This document shows, one piece after another, positions 1 through 8,150 of a stretch of DNA of 43,440 nucleotides. The notes beneath the pieces were generated by a model, which had not been told where the DNA came from, ran no database searches, and worked only from the letters and a program-made list of their open reading frames with translations. The stretch is from a virus, in IMG/VR virus record IMGVR_UViG_3300034980_000108, positions 1 to 43,440 of that record. One strand, written 5' to 3'. How positions within the stretch are numbered: position 1 is the stretch's first letter; each line of letters starts with the position of its first letter. A program made the position numbers and the translations under genes.

Positions 1-125
1 ACAATCTGCTGGCCAGCCAACACACCCAGATCAAATGCCGAGAGGTTTTCTCTGGGACACTTGTCTGGGTACATTGTTTGGAGCTTTGTGATGAGACCTG
101 CGGGGACTTGGGGGAAAGGTTTCAT
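1..125 (-). CDS. Small ORF running off the left edge (partial)
   Basis: An open frame starts at the ATG at 125 (MKPFPQVPAGL...) and runs to base 1 without a stop. It sits directly downstream of the phage promoter at 133-151, with a GGA-containing stretch before the start. The segment with MYPDKCP and GQQIVR resembles a short protein I recall upstream of portal genes in many podoviruses; that match is from memory only. If the molecule is circular, the frame continues in phase from base 1 into base 43440 and joins the small virion-protein ORF at 43215-43430. Either the two are one gene of about 115 codons, or a stop was lost at the cut point. Confidence 0.5.
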   Translation of the reverse strand, partial: MKPFPQVPAGLITKLQTMYPDKCPRENLSAFDLGVLAGQQI

Positions 126-132
126 CTCATAT

Positions 133-151
133 TCCGATAACTGAGCTTTAT
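133..151 (-). promoter_or_regulatory. Phage RNA polymerase promoter before the structural genes
   Basis: On the minus strand this reads ATAAAGCTCAGTTATCGGA. It shares a core with copies at 11063-11081 and 21531-21549 and resembles the T7 promoter segment CTCACTATAGGGAGA in layout. It lies just after the dNMP kinase stop and before the small ORF leading into the portal gene, where T7 has phi6.5. Recurrence at three intergenic sites, all on the coding strand, is the main support. Confidence 0.8.
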
Positions 152-164
152 GATTTGGGCGGGG

Positions 165-968
165 CTATGGCTGAAGGAAGCTCTTCCATGTCCATGCTGC
201 GACCTTCGCTTGGAAGCTCGCACGGTCGCTGTCGTTGCGAAGGATTTGATCCACACGAATGTCGTTGATGTGAACCTCAGAGGCGTGGGCAGATGTCTGC
301 TCCAGCTCTGCCCGTTCGACACGGATCAACATGCCACCAGCATCACGGATGGCCTGAGCCTCATTCGGGAACCGAACGTCTGTGATGATGGAACCTACGT
401 CTGAACGTCCTGCGGCCCGAAGAGCCAAGGTCACCCAGATGGTGTCATTCAGCATCTCACGGCCCCACTCAGTCCCGAGGGTCTGCATTGCGTGGCGCGG
501 GGAGCAGTCCAGCAGGTGTGGTGTTGGGGCATCCTTGAGATCACCTTCGAGGTATCTCTCGACTTCCTCAGGGGACAAGCCCTGCCCTGCAAGCAAGGCG
601 CGAAGCATATCCTTCAGAGGCCCTGCGAACTGCACAAGGTCATAATTGAGGATCGAAGCGATGACGGCAGCGGCAGTGTCCTTACCGGATCGCTTGAGGC
701 CGGTGATGCCGATGAGGGGTACTTGACGATCTGGGACATCAGACAGTCGTGGTAGCTCATCGAGGACGGCTTCAATGTCAGGCCCGCGTGTGAGTACGGT
801 GGGTGCAGAATTGCTCGGTATAATGTTGATGGGGCGCTGGGCATTCACGTCAGGGTTCCTACAGGGTTCCTCGGGGGAGGCCCCGCAATGATCGCAGGAC
901 CTCCAGTTATCCGAGCACGGTGAGATGGGAGGGGTGAGGTTTCGATGGTCTGCCAGTAGCGATGCCAT
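165..968 (-). CDS. Deoxynucleoside monophosphate kinase (T4 gp1-like) with N-terminal Cys motif
   Basis: Predicted to phosphorylate dNMPs to dNDPs for phage DNA synthesis. The kinase part has a P-loop (GITGLKRSGKDT), the FAGPLKDMLR segment, a QTLGTEWGRE motif and ITDVRFPNEAQ, all characteristic of the T4 gene 1 deoxynucleotide kinase family. The first 70 or so residues are extra and contain CDHCGASPEEPC, a possible zinc-binding motif seen in other phage proteins. The ATG at 968 overlaps the upstream stop (TGATG), so I prefer it to the GTG at 986. It is the last replication-module gene before the promoter for the structural block. Confidence 0.85.
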   Translation of the reverse strand: MASLLADHRNLTPPISPCSDNWRSCDHCGASPEEPCRNPDVNAQRPINIIPSNSAPTVLTRGPDIEAVLDELPRLSDVPDRQVPLIGITGLKRSGKDTAAAVIASILNYDLVQFAGPLKDMLRALLAGQGLSPEEVERYLEGDLKDAPTPHLLDCSPRHAMQTLGTEWGREMLNDTIWVTLALRAAGRSDVGSIITDVRFPNEAQAIRDAGGMLIRVERAELEQTSAHASEVHINDIRVDQILRNDSDRASFQAKVAAWTWKSFLQP

Positions 969-1288
969 CAGCGGTGCCCGTACCACTCAAGGTCTTCAGG
1001 TGCTGTGGCAATCGCACACCCAAGAGGTCCATCTTCGCAGTCGGGGTAAGATGGGCACCCAATGTGAGGGTCCTCAGCCTCCTCCAGCACCACGAGCTGA
1101 TCGACGTGCCGCCAGATGGTGCGATCACTACCAGTGGGCCCATACTCAATCAGCGCACCTTTCGGCGTTACGGTCAGAATGTATCCGACCTTTAAGACAC
1201 GGGGCTTATAGCGGTTGATGTAGGCCACGGTCTGGCCGACCTTAAGGTCAGTACCAGCAACGTCTTCGAGGGTTACTGTGGTGTCCAA
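968..1288 (-). CDS. Small hypothetical protein, possible SH3-like fold
   Basis: 106 residues, unrecognised. The middle (VGQTVAYI...VLKVGYILTVTPKGALIEY) alternates short hydrophobic strands with turns like a small beta barrel (KOW/SH3 type). This is a guess from pattern. The C-terminal part has three cysteines (CPSYPDC...GCA). It overlaps the exonuclease 3' end by 16 nt and is coupled to the kinase start by TGATG, so it belongs to the replication operon. Confidence 0.65.
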   Translation of the reverse strand: MDTTVTLEDVAGTDLKVGQTVAYINRYKPRVLKVGYILTVTPKGALIEYGPTGSDRTIWRHVDQLVVLEEAEDPHIGCPSYPDCEDGPLGCAIATAPEDLEWYGHR

Positions 1289-2037
1289 GGGATCACCTCC
1301 TGTTTCTTTGGGTTATAGTCGGAAGCCCGGAGTATCCGAGCGGAGCGGGCCTGACTGAGAGCGAACTCTTCGTCGAAGCCAGCCTTCTCGTAGGCAGGGA
1401 CAATGATGTCATCCCAGATGCCTTTGACCTCGTCGTTCTCGACAAGTTCGGGGAGCATGTTCTCAGCCTTCTTCGGGCCGATCCCTCGGCAGCCGGGGTA
1501 TCCATCAGTCGCATCTCCCATCAGGGATTGCAGGAGGTGGTACCTGTTGGCTTGCGCTTCGGTGACGGTGAAGAACTTATCGTGGCTGGGATTGTAGTGA
1601 TCCCCCGGAATTGTCTGGAGGTCCTTGTCGATGGTGATCATGATGGTCTCACCGGCACCGGGCTTGGTGGCCAGTATGCCCATGATGTCATCGCCTTCGA
1701 GACGGGGCTGCCGGTAACCACGCGGGTCAGCAGCAATCTTGTCGCGGAGGATGGAGACCAGCATCGGCTTGACGCCAGCCTTCCGGTTGGATTTGTACTC
1801 GGGATAGAAGTCGTACCGGAAGTTCTCCCGGTCGGTGATGCAGAGGGTGACTTCATCAGCCCCTACTTTCTCCATCAGCACAGCGACACTGTCGTTGAAC
1901 TGGGCCCAAGCTTCATCAAGGTGTGCGTGACGTGTCCAGAGGACTTCACCTTCGTTCCCATGTGGCCACGGGATGGTGCGCTCGCAGCGTGTTGCCGCCT
2001 CATAGAGGATGATGTCGGCGTCGATGAGTGCTCTCAA
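1273..2037 (-). CDS. 5'-3' exonuclease (T7 gp6-like, FEN/PIN family)
   Basis: 254 residues; T7 gp6 is 300. It starts MRALIDADIILYEAA, with the first metal-binding Asp residues of the FEN fold. YDFYPEYKSNRK, LEGDDIMG and TIDKDLQTIPG are the acidic clusters of the family, and GDATDGYPGCRGIGPKKAE is the helix-hairpin-helix with the last Asp pair. In T7 this enzyme removes RNA primers and degrades host DNA. It overlaps the ThyX-like gene by 4 nt. The order polymerase then exonuclease matches T7. Confidence 0.9.
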   Translation of the reverse strand: MRALIDADIILYEAATRCERTIPWPHGNEGEVLWTRHAHLDEAWAQFNDSVAVLMEKVGADEVTLCITDRENFRYDFYPEYKSNRKAGVKPMLVSILRDKIAADPRGYRQPRLEGDDIMGILATKPGAGETIMITIDKDLQTIPGDHYNPSHDKFFTVTEAQANRYHLLQSLMGDATDGYPGCRGIGPKKAENMLPELVENDEVKGIWDDIIVPAYEKAGFDEEFALSQARSARILRASDYNPKKQEVIPWTPQ

Positions 2038-2624
2038 GGTTGAACCTCCTCGAAGACAGCAGTCAGTGTCTTGTTGGCCGCTGCGATGAGAGACCAGAAG
2101 TCATTGGCAGTCTTACGGGTCATGGAGTGAGCGCCGTGGCTGATAGGGCCTGAACACTTGCGCAGGTTCCAGAAGTCCAAGATGGACCCTGAGACCGTCA
2201 AGGTGATCGGAGCGTCCATGGTCTTGAACATCTGTGCCTCGACGACATTGATGCCCTTCTTGATGGCCAGCTCGTAGATGTCCTCGGCAGCCTTTGAGAA
2301 GTCCTCAAGGACCTGCTCCATGTCAGAACTCTCACGGTGGAACTTGTCTTGGCCGCGAAGGTGGAAGCCGTCGAAGGTGATGTCCTTGTCGACAGCTGGG
2401 CTCTCGCCGACCCACAGAACATTCTGACCATCCCAATGGCGCAGCAGGTTGAGAGCTGCAGCGGCTGGAAGCTGTACTGAGAAGCACAAGGTCTGAAGCT
2501 TGAAGGGCGACATGTTGCGACGTTCCAGAGCGCCACGGAAGTGGACAGACTGGTTGTGGGCGGTATGCCCGATGCAGCCGAGAGCTACAGCAGCGGCAGC
2601 CTGCGGAGTGTTGATGACAATCAT
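2034..2624 (-). CDS. Divergent ThyX-like (flavin-dependent thymidylate synthase fold) protein
   Basis: 196 residues from the ATG at 2624, which overlaps the upstream stop (ATGA). The plan of ThyX can be traced: NMSPFKLQTLCFSVQ followed by LLRHW (canonical: QLVRHR, with RHRxxSxNExSxRY) near residues 60-64; YELAIKKGINVVEAQMF (canonical Y..L...G...E.AR) at 117-133; then TLTVSGSILDFWNLR and ISHGAH (canonical N.R.L..FL.LR...HAQ.EIR) at 141-166. Several active-site residues are missing: the second Arg of RHR, the Ser/Asn/Glu/Ser series, the Arg of E.AR, and the Gln/Glu of HAQxE. It could be an inactive or repurposed ThyX relative. Context with dNMP kinase and exonuclease fits nucleotide metabolism. 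Assignment by eye only. Confidence 0.5.
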   Translation of the reverse strand: MIVINTPQAAAAVALGCIGHTAHNQSVHFRGALERRNMSPFKLQTLCFSVQLPAAAALNLLRHWDGQNVLWVGESPAVDKDITFDGFHLRGQDKFHRESSDMEQVLEDFSKAAEDIYELAIKKGINVVEAQMFKTMDAPITLTVSGSILDFWNLRKCSGPISHGAHSMTRKTANDFWSLIAAANKTLTAVFEEVQP

Positions 2625-2848
2625 GAGATACCTTTCAGTGACCAAAGGGTCGTGAGCCCAGTGGGCGTGATGAAGTGTTTGTTGGAGTGAGCGTCAGGAC
2701 TGACCTTGGTGGTGATCAGGTGACGTTCGGTTGCCAGTGCGACGATTGGGGCGAACTCGCGGGCAAGGTCAGACTTCGCGGTGAAGCCGCCCTGCCACGC
2801 TTGATCGAGAACAGTCAGCAGCGCCGGTAGATGGCTGGGTTGCTGCAT
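2621..2848 (-). CDS. Small protein, possible winged-helix
   Basis: 75 residues, unrecognised family. The helix-rich N-terminus (LPALLTVLDQAWQGG...SDLAREFAPIVALATERHLI) followed by HFITPTGLTTLWSL looks like a compact winged-helix ending, similar to the Leu-Thr-Pro-x-Gly-Leu turn of small DNA-binding domains. Its stop overlaps the next start (ATGA), so it is translated in the replication operon. Function unknown. Confidence 0.6.
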   Translation of the reverse strand: MQQPSHLPALLTVLDQAWQGGFTAKSDLAREFAPIVALATERHLITTKVSPDAHSNKHFITPTGLTTLWSLKGIS

Positions 2849-2856
2849 GTGTTCCG

Positions 2857-3030
2857 CTAGACCTCTTCGACCATCAGGCTTGTAATGAGAGAGCCAAGTT
2901 CAGCAGCGGTCTCTGCGACCCATTCCTTCTCAGGAAGAGAGCCGGGACTTTCGGACCGCATCATCACAACGTAGCCATTGGCGACGCGGCGGATGTAGAG
3001 GCGGTCGTGTGCGTATGTTGATCGGCGCAT
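2857..3030 (-). CDS. Small hypothetical protein after DNA polymerase
   Basis: 57 residues from the ATG at 3030 (MRRSTYAHDRLYIRR...), which overlaps the DNA polymerase stop (TAATG). An in-frame start upstream at 3048 is less likely. It has a basic N-terminal third and an acidic, helical C-terminus ending VEEV. No family recognised. Confidence 0.55.
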   Translation of the reverse strand: MRRSTYAHDRLYIRRVANGYVVMMRSESPGSLPEKEWVAETAAELGSLITSLMVEEV

Positions 3031-3532
3031 TAGTGGGTATCCTTCCAAGAGGTTCCGATCTCAGCTTCGCCCTCCATGGGGCATTTGAAGTTGAGACGCT
3101 CGCCCGCTTCCTTGATTGACCAACAGGCAATCTCGCCAACGTACTCAGCGATTTCAGGACGGGCTGTGATCTGCATTTCATCGTGGACGTGTGCGACCAT
3201 GGCGAAGTCCCGGCCCCAGACGTAACCCTCGGCAATGAGCCGTTCGTACATCAGGACTGGAGCCAGCTTCATCAGCACAGCGCCTGCGTTTTGCAGGAGT
3301 GAATTTAGGGCCGCGTGTGGCGACCTGATTGGTATGCGTCGTCCGTCGATCCCACGAACCCATCCGCGTTGAGCTGCTGCCTTGATGGCAACGATCAGCT
3401 CTTTGAGGCCGGGGGTGTTTGCGAGGAACTTCTTCTTGAGAGCCTTGCCGATACGGCGTTGGTTCTGCTCGTCTTCGTTCGGTGCCACGATGGACCCGAT
3501 CTTGACGTCACCGGCTCCGTACAGGAATGCAT
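3030..3532 (-). CDS. DNA polymerase (T7 gp5-like), exon 2
   Basis: 3' exon of the split family A DNA polymerase. It begins with the last two bases of the Tyr codon and continues AFLYGAGDVKIGSIV, the second half of the O-helix/motif B region, then NTPGLKELI, and motif C AHVHDEMQ (catalytic Asp near residue 628 of the spliced protein). It ends with CPMEGEAEIGTSWKDTH, like T7 gp5. An unspliced frame continues upstream into intron sequence, so a naive call would start at 3587. The spliced gene encodes 677 residues against 704 for T7. Confidence 0.9.
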
Positions 3533-4228
3533 CATGGTGTTCGGGCTGGGTCGCTAGTCCAGCCCCGTGGGCGTACCACTGCTGCATGTCACCATGCAGA
3601 TCAGACTATATCATCACCTCACCGAAGTGAGGGCCTTGCGCTTCCCCCGCGCTTACGGGGTACTCCCTTGCGGGATAGTCGTTGCACCTTCCAGATACGC
3701 GATAGCTTTGCTGAGGGTCTCGGTGCTGTCTTTCAACAGACCAAGGGCCCGGTTACAGTTGTGACACAATAAGCCACGGACGTTCCCGCCCTTGTGGCAG
3801 TGGTCAACCACCAGCTTGAGCTTGTGGCTTTCCTTCATTACGAAGCCTTCGGAGCTGCAGAGCTTGCAGACGCCGCCTTGGGCTTCGAACATACTGTCAT
3901 ACTGGTCTGCGCTGATCCCGTAGGTTCGTTGCAGGTAGCGGTCCATCTGGCTGCGGGACGAGCATTCGTCAGAGCAGTGAAGATGGCTGGGTGCTATCGG
4001 ATAGAACTCCGCGCCGCACGACCGACAGGGCTTCGGCTTGAAGCGGCCCTGAGGGTATTTGTCCGGCGAAGCCGTGAAGGCGTCGGAGGTGGGGTTTGAT
4101 CTTGCGTACATGGCAGTCCTTTCGTTGGACTACCGCGCATCTGGCTTGGCTCAGGATTGTCTCGGAGAGATGTCCCCTGAGTTCACAAGGTTTGCTTCCC
4201 AGCATCGCTGCTGGGTGATCCGTTATTC
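3533..4228 (-). ncRNA. Group I intron in the DNA polymerase gene
   Basis: About 696 nt between the polymerase exons. Boundaries: the 5' exon ends TTTATCT (U at the splice site), the intron starts GAATAACGGATC, and it ends in G at 3533 (ACCATG, then ATGCATTC); joining gives KTFIYAFLYGAGD, the T7 sequence order. Group I elements seen: a P1-like pairing ATCT/GGAT with U.G at the splice site, a P2 hairpin CCCAGCAGCGATGCTGGG, a P/Q element AATCCTGAGCCAAGC, a P5/P6-like hairpin AGTCCAACGAAAGGACT, an R element CAACGACTATCCC near 3670-3685, a CTCACTTCGGTGAG hairpin, and an S element GATATAGTCTGA near 3601-3612. A self-splicing group I intron in the DNA polymerase gene of T7-like phages is known. Confidence 0.92.
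3653..4111 (-). CDS. Intron-encoded HNH endonuclease (endonuclease VII-like)
   Basis: 152 residues, preceded by AAAGGA eight bases before the ATG. The N-terminal half has a zinc-ribbon pattern (C29, C32, C46, C50). The C-terminal half matches the endonuclease VII-type HNH core: VCKLC (C82, C85), VVDHCHKGGNVRGLLCHNCN (D103-H104, C116, C119) and ALGLLKD. The ORF lies after the intron P/Q elements and its last codons overlap the R element, so coding and ribozyme sequence share bases. Predicted role: homing of the intron into intronless polymerase genes. Confidence 0.9.
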   Translation of the reverse strand: MYARSNPTSDAFTASPDKYPQGRFKPKPCRSCGAEFYPIAPSHLHCSDECSSRSQMDRYLQRTYGISADQYDSMFEAQGGVCKLCSSEGFVMKESHKLKLVVDHCHKGGNVRGLLCHNCNRALGLLKDSTETLSKAIAYLEGATTIPQGSTP

Positions 4229-5759
4229 AGATAAAGGTCTTGGCGTTGGCTCTGGTAGGTAGACCGGCAGCCTTCTGGTTGAGCGTGTGAATGTCGGTCC
4301 CTTCGGACTTCTTCCCGTTCAACACGATGTTGGCGTAGCGCCCCTCGTCCTTCATGAAGTGCGCAAGGCACCGCAGTTCCAGACCAGCAGCATCACACCC
4401 GATCAGGACGTGACCTTCGTCAGGCTGGTACAGAGCGCGGCAGTCGCCACCGTAAGGGACAACTCCCTTGGCGTTCATGATCGATGGGACCTGAGCTACG
4501 TTCGGGTTGCTGTGGGTACAGCGTGAGGTCACAGCGCCCAGAGTATTCACTCGGCCATGGATGCGACCGTTCTTCTGTTGCTTCAGCCATGCTTGCTTCC
4601 CGTCAGCGATCTGGGATAGCCGCTTCTCCAACATGAAGAACTCAGCCAGTGCCTTCGCTGGGGGATACTCAAGCTTCCCCAGTATCTCATCGTCGATCTT
4701 GGGGTCACCACCAGCAGTGAACTCGGTAGGCACCCAGCCGTACAAAGTCTTCAGCCGGTTGGCGATGTGATGCCGAGAGCCGGGATTGAACACGCGCATC
4801 TCAGCCTTGGTGAAGACATCGCCTGCAGTCCTGATGTCCCAGTACCCATACTGAGTGACCTCTTCCTTCACCTTGCGGGTCTGGACGCGGCCATTCTTAA
4901 ATGTGTGCTGGTACGTCTCGCCAGTCTCAACCTTCACCACGCGGCTCTCAGAACCATGGGGTGACTGGATGAACTGACGGACTGTCTTCTTGATCGGAGC
5001 AGTTGCTACCTGAACCCACCACGGTTCGAAGAGGTGGAAGAGCTGACCTTCAGCCTCCAGCTTCCTAAGCCGGATGGCCTGTGCCAGTTCCTCCGCGCCC
5101 TCGACATCGAAGTTGAAGCCGTGGCGTTCCTGTTTGACGATCAGGTCGAAGAACCGCATCTCCAGATCGATGGCTGGGCCCCACTCTTCCTCAAGGTCGA
5201 AGCGGGTGGCCATCATGTGGTAGAGGCGTGCGGTGACGCGGACATCCTGATCGCAGTAGTCCTGCATCTCCTGTGTCCAAGTCGACCAGTCAGCGTTGGT
5301 GCCGAAGTCACCCTTGTTAAACCCGAGCCGATATCCCCAAGCTTCGAGCTTGTGGAGGCCGATCAGGTTACCCGGCAGGCGAGGCTCTTGGCCGCGCTTG
5401 TGGGCTGCATCACGCGCCTTGAAGTCCACATCCTTCAGGTCTGCAAAGAGCATCCGAGTGAGGATCAAGGTATCTGTGATTTTCGCTGTGGTCTTCCAGT
5501 CAGGGTAGAGCTTCTTAAAGACCAGAAGGTCGAACCCGATGACGTTGTGGCCAATGATTTCATCAGCCTCTGCGAGGAGCTTGAGACCGAACTCGATGGA
5601 GTAGTATCCATCAGGGACCGGCATGCCCTTCTCAGGGTCCTCAAAGCCGCAGCAGGAGATCAAGGTCCCATCGTCTACGTCCATGAGGACCAGTGAGTGA
5701 ATGGTGGTGAGCTGATCTACGAAGCCATCAGTCTCGGCATCGAAGAAGTATCTACTCAT
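4229..5759 (-). CDS. DNA polymerase (T7 gp5-like), exon 1
   Basis: 5' exon, 510 codons plus the first base of the next codon. It carries the 3'-5' exonuclease domain (RYFFDAETDGF with D7/E9, later HNVIGFDLLVFKK and DQDVRVTARLY) and the first half of the polymerase domain: GAVTSRCTHSNPN, motif A IGCDAAGLELRC (Asp near 456) and motif B TRANAKTFI (Arg 503, Lys 507). The frame stops at 4227 only because it enters the intron. Start ATG at 5759 overlaps the preceding ORF by 8 nt. Phage replicative polymerase; in T7 it uses host thioredoxin, but I could not judge that here. Confidence 0.95.
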
Positions 5760-6111
5760 TGCCGGTCACCTCAGGTGCCCGAAGGACCCAGACAGTCTGG
5801 GAGACAATCTGGTCGTGACTGTACGGGCACCGGTCGCTCTCGTTGACGCGGATGGTGCCGCTGTCTTGCAGCTCACGCCCTATTTGAACCGCGCCCGCAT
5901 CGAGCCGGTACTGTCGGTACTCCGCCTCTTGCACAGCTGTAAGGTGGCTATGCCCTGCCGCTTTGAAAGAGACTTGAAGAGGTGCGAGCCCGAGAGCGTC
6001 ATAAACTGCCTTCGCGGCGTGGGCAGGTTCAAGGCAGAACTCTTCGAGAGCCTTGTAGATAAGCGAAGCCGGTACGTTAGAAACCGTAGGTCTGTGCCTC
6101 GGATGCGTCAT
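5752..6111 (-). CDS. Hypothetical protein between primase-helicase and DNA polymerase
   Basis: 119 residues from the ATG at 6111; an in-frame start at 6147 lies deeper inside the helicase gene. No family recognised. Features: a helical N-terminus (LIYKALEEFCLEPAHAAKAVYDAL) and a central HSHLTAVQEAEYRQYRLDAG. It overlaps the helicase 3' end by 35 nt and the polymerase start by 8 nt, the position of the T7 gp4.3-4.7 small proteins. Confidence 0.6.
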   Translation of the reverse strand: MTHPRHRPTVSNVPASLIYKALEEFCLEPAHAAKAVYDALGLAPLQVSFKAAGHSHLTAVQEAEYRQYRLDAGAVQIGRELQDSGTIRVNESDRCPYSHDQIVSQTVWVLRAPEVTGNE

Positions 6112-7732
6112 TGTCGGAACCTTTCTCGGGTACCGCTGGACGCTCACACTCTATGAGACGCGAAGTCTCCGAGTTGTATAACAACCAGAACGTCAAGCCT
6201 GCTGAACGCCCGGTGAGGCGATCCTTCAGGATGCGAATGGTCGTAGTGTTTCGGATGACTGGGTCGTCAGCTTGAGTGTTGCGTTCAGCGCCCCACATGA
6301 AGTCCGCGTACCGCATGACTGCGCGCGAACCTGTGAATTGCTTGGCAACCACGCGACCGCCCTCTTCGTGAGAGGTACCGTCTGGCGTGGAGAGATGAGA
6401 GAGTGTGTGGAAGACGATGCCGAGGCTGGATGCCAAAGACTTCATCTGCTTGAGGAGACCATCGAGGAACCTGCGTTCATCATCGGCCTCGGCAGCGAGG
6501 AGTGTGAGGTTGTCCACGTAGACCGCAGAGACACCTTCAGCCTTCACGAGCCACCGGATGTGGCGCTCGATTTCCTCCCAGTCACTTGACCCTTGGTGAT
6601 CGTAGATGAACAGGCTGTCCTCGTAGGCCTCAATGGCGTCACGAAGTTCCTGCTCGGTGTACTCACAGTCAGGGGCGAAGAATGGCTTCTCGACCAGCTT
6701 GGCCGCGATCCGTTGGACGGTCTCGACTGGGTTCTGCTCCAGATGGAACACACCAATCTTGCGGCCTTCCTTCAGATCGAAAGCCTCGAACTCGGTGAAG
6801 ACATCGGTCTTGCCTATGCCCACGCCGGCACCACCGATCCACAGTTGACCGGGCTTGGGGCCGTAGGACATCTGGTAGAGCGAGGGCATCGGGAGGGACA
6901 TGCCGTATTCGACAGGCTTCACCGCATCTTCAATCAGGTCCGAGAGGGACCGGAGGGCGTCAGGGCGATAGGCCTTGGCATTCCAGATCGCCTGCTGGAC
7001 GACAGCGAGTTTGTGCTGGGTCAGCAGGAGGTTCGGATCAGTGGCGTCAGGCAGGTGTGCGATCTTCGCCTTGCCGGGAGAGAGGAGCTTGGCAGCCGCG
7101 AGGGCACCAGCTCTTCCAGCCTCGTCAGCGTCGTACATGAAGACGACCTCGTCGAAGGTCTCCAGCCAGTCGATGGAACGAGCGATGGTCTTGTCATCAC
7201 TGGCACCGTTGACCACGGAGACCACCGGCCACTTGAGGTCCAGTATCTGGGAGACGGACATGCAGTCGATCTCGCCTTCGGTGACCACCACACGGCGACC
7301 ACCTGATCCCCAGCTGCGTTGACCGAAGAGCTGCTGGACAGCCTTGGGCTCACCCACGAAGGTGAAGTCCTTACCGGGTAGGCGAAGCTTCTGGGCTACC
7401 ACCTGTCCGTCATTGTTATGGTACGGGGCGATGTGGCAGGCGGTGCCGTTATGCTCGCCCAGTTGATACCCGAACTTGCGCAGGGTCTCTTCGCGCAGGC
7501 TTCGAGTGCCGAGGTCAGCATACCGACCTTGGATAAGGCCCCGAGTGGGGCGTGTTGTTTCGCTCACTTGAGGTTCTCCCAAAGAAGAACCCCCCGATTT
7601 GTCATCGGAGGGCTCGAAGCGTTTGCAGGAATTGCCGAAGCAGAAGGCGTGGCCATCGGAGTAACGCGTTAGGGCGTCACTGGACCCGCAGTCGGGACAA
7701 GGTTCTCGTCCGACCACATATGCCTCTGACAT
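6077..7732 (-). CDS. DNA primase-helicase (T7 gp4-like)
   Basis: 551 residues, T7 gp4 is 566. N-terminal zinc finger CPDC...CFGNSC, primase TOPRIM core with VVVTEGEIDCMS and the VFMYDADEAGR motif, then the RecA-like helicase with Walker A GGAGVGIGKTD, helicase motif segments GVFHLEQNP, VYVDNLTLL (Walker B), FHTLSHLS and KQFTGSRAVMRYADF. It primes the lagging strand and unwinds DNA as a hexameric ring with the phage polymerase. The acidic C-terminus common to T7 gp4 is short here. Start overlaps the upstream stop (TAATG). Confidence 0.95.
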   Translation of the reverse strand: MSEAYVVGREPCPDCGSSDALTRYSDGHAFCFGNSCKRFEPSDDKSGGSSLGEPQVSETTRPTRGLIQGRYADLGTRSLREETLRKFGYQLGEHNGTACHIAPYHNNDGQVVAQKLRLPGKDFTFVGEPKAVQQLFGQRSWGSGGRRVVVTEGEIDCMSVSQILDLKWPVVSVVNGASDDKTIARSIDWLETFDEVVFMYDADEAGRAGALAAAKLLSPGKAKIAHLPDATDPNLLLTQHKLAVVQQAIWNAKAYRPDALRSLSDLIEDAVKPVEYGMSLPMPSLYQMSYGPKPGQLWIGGAGVGIGKTDVFTEFEAFDLKEGRKIGVFHLEQNPVETVQRIAAKLVEKPFFAPDCEYTEQELRDAIEAYEDSLFIYDHQGSSDWEEIERHIRWLVKAEGVSAVYVDNLTLLAAEADDERRFLDGLLKQMKSLASSLGIVFHTLSHLSTPDGTSHEEGGRVVAKQFTGSRAVMRYADFMWGAERNTQADDPVIRNTTTIRILKDRLTGRSAGLTFWLLYNSETSRLIECERPAVPEKGSDNDASEAQTYGF

Positions 7733-8001
7733 TAAGCCTCGCCGAGGAGGCGTGACATGGCGACTTGAAGCAGCTGCGCTTCGTCAGTCTCAGTATCGAG
7801 GCGGTCAATCTCGTTGTTCATGTCAGCAACTTTATTCTCAAGGGTATTGGCGCGGTCTTGCAGGCTTTCAGCGAGCACAGCAGCGCGTGTACGCAGGGCG
7901 CGTACGTCATTGTTGAGGCTTTCAACAGAACCAGCCTTGGAGAACAGGGCGGTGCGAATGAGAGCAAACTGGGCGCGGATGGCGGATACAATGTTGATCA
8001 T
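7732..8001 (-). CDS. Small coiled-coil protein
   Basis: 89 residues, mostly helical with heptad-like hydrophobics (SLQDRANTLENKVADMNNEIDRLDTETDEAQLLQ), so probably a coiled coil. Unrecognised. It follows one copy of the repeated CACACA...CGACCAA leader and is translationally coupled to the primase-helicase. Confidence 0.65.
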   Translation of the reverse strand: MINIVSAIRAQFALIRTALFSKAGSVESLNNDVRALRTRAAVLAESLQDRANTLENKVADMNNEIDRLDTETDEAQLLQVAMSRLLGEA

Positions 8002-8025
8002 ATTGGTCGGGACTTTCTGTGTGAT
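8002..8025 (-). repeat. Copy of the repeated 5' leader element
   Basis: Minus strand reads CATCACACAGAAAGTCCCGACCAATATG up to the start codon of the coiled-coil gene. It shares CAT-CACACA and CCGACCAA with the early-gene leaders, mostly at 15-20 kb. The 149-nt gap upstream (8002-8150) also has AT-rich TATTATAA on the minus strand, a weak -10 candidate. Confidence 0.5.
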
Positions 8026-8150
8026 GGGTTATAATAGTTACAAGGTCGTAATAGTTTCGGCACCTGCAGGCTTTGGGTTGGCGTAAGGACAACAGAGTGT
8101 CGCCTACGTCAACCCCATGACAACGCGAGACAAGGGCGAAAATGTGGGTG

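Noticed and set aside
4141-4180. Plus-strand GGCTCAGGATTGTCTCGGAGAG resembling the phage promoter
   Set aside because: Lies in the intron P/Q region, whose minus-strand reading explains it as ribozyme core; poor match after AGCTCAG.
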